Translations under genes and position numbers: made by a program
Part shown: one piece after another, positions 5,328 to 5,417 of the stretch
How the letters are laid out: each line of letters begins with the position of its first letter
How positions within the stretch are numbered: position 1 is the first letter of the stretch
Notes under the pieces: generated by a model
Seen by the model: only the letters and a program-made list of their open reading frames with translations
What the model was told of the DNA's origin: nothing
Databases searched by the model: none
Assembly: GCA_903932565.1 (NCBI GenBank)
Contig: CAIZGQ010000114.1
Span: 1 to 5,417, forward strand
Origin: an uncultured Hyphomicrobiales bacterium
GTDB lineage: Bacteria > Pseudomonadota > Alphaproteobacteria > Rhizobiales > Beijerinckiaceae
Direction of reading: 5' to 3'
Length of the DNA stretch: 5,417 bases

Positions 5328-5417
5328 TCAGGGACGGGCACCGAAAGCCGGCTTCGGCTTTGAGGGCAACAGGCCTTCGCGCTGCAGCTTCTTGCGAGCG
5401 AGCTTACGAGCGCGACG
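5328..5417 (-). CDS. rpsU: 30S ribosomal protein S21, C-terminal end (start outside window)
   Basis: Reading the minus strand from the window edge gives 29 residues and a TGA: RRARKLARKKLQREGLL, then PSKPKPAFGARP. The basic RRARKLARKK helix followed by QREGL and a proline/lysine-rich tail is what I know from the C-terminus of alphaproteobacterial S21, a small basic protein of the 30S subunit that acts near the mRNA anti-Shine-Dalgarno region. The N-terminal two thirds, including the start, lie beyond the window. It reads in the same direction as the TPR lipoprotein gene, about 270 bases upstream, with two inverted-repeat structures between them. Given the short visible piece, another basic ribosomal or DNA-binding protein cannot be fully excluded. 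Confidence 0.8.
   Translation of the reverse strand, partial: RRARKLARKKLQREGLLPSKPKPAFGARP

Noticed and set aside
1..5417. A novel defence, mobile or biosynthetic system
   Set aside because: Every substantial frame on the likely coding strand belongs to a known housekeeping family (CHAD, oxidase subunit IV, Pnt, TPR, S21). No repeats array, integrase, transposase or unexplained gene is present.

Overview
The window looks like a chromosomal housekeeping segment from an alphaproteobacterium, most likely of the order Hyphomicrobiales (Rhizobiales). Three things suggest this: the three-gene split form of proton-translocating transhydrogenase (pntAA, pntAB, pntB, as in Rhodospirillum rubrum), the tiny alphaproteobacterial aa3-type cytochrome c oxidase subunit IV directly upstream, and the S21 C-terminus. 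Base composition is GC-rich and even throughout. I see no insertion sequence, phage gene, CRISPR array, tRNA or sign of recent transfer.

Layout, left to right. Positions 1-584 (+) hold the C-terminal part of a CHAD-domain protein whose start lies outside the window. Positions 730-879 (+) hold a 49-residue single-span membrane protein, oxidase subunit IV. Positions 984-2132, 2216-2665 and 2672-4075 (+) hold the complete transhydrogenase operon. A bidirectional hairpin with A and T tracts (4111-4141) separates it from a convergent gene on the minus strand (4172-5059), which encodes a lipoprotein with six tandem TPRs. Upstream of that gene is an inverted-repeat-rich stretch (5060-5327). Last comes the C-terminal end of rpsU (5328-5417, minus), cut by the window edge.

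How the genes work together: PntAA (NAD(H) domain dI), PntAB (first part of membrane domain dII) and PntB (rest of dII plus NADP(H) domain dIII) assemble into one inner-membrane enzyme. It uses the proton-motive force to drive hydride transfer from NADH to NADP+. The neighbouring oxidase subunit belongs to a complex that builds that force, so the pairing makes physiological sense, although nothing here proves co-regulation. The CHAD protein, TPR lipoprotein and S21 have no evident mechanistic link to the transhydrogenase.

I did not find a convincing undescribed system. The points most worth a second look are non-coding: a 9-bp inverted repeat enclosing a palindrome in the apparent leader of the TPR gene, two nested hairpins after rpsU, a strong hairpin inside the pnt operon, and an 8-bp dyad between the oxidase subunit and pntAA. 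All of these were read by eye and none has been folded or compared with relatives.
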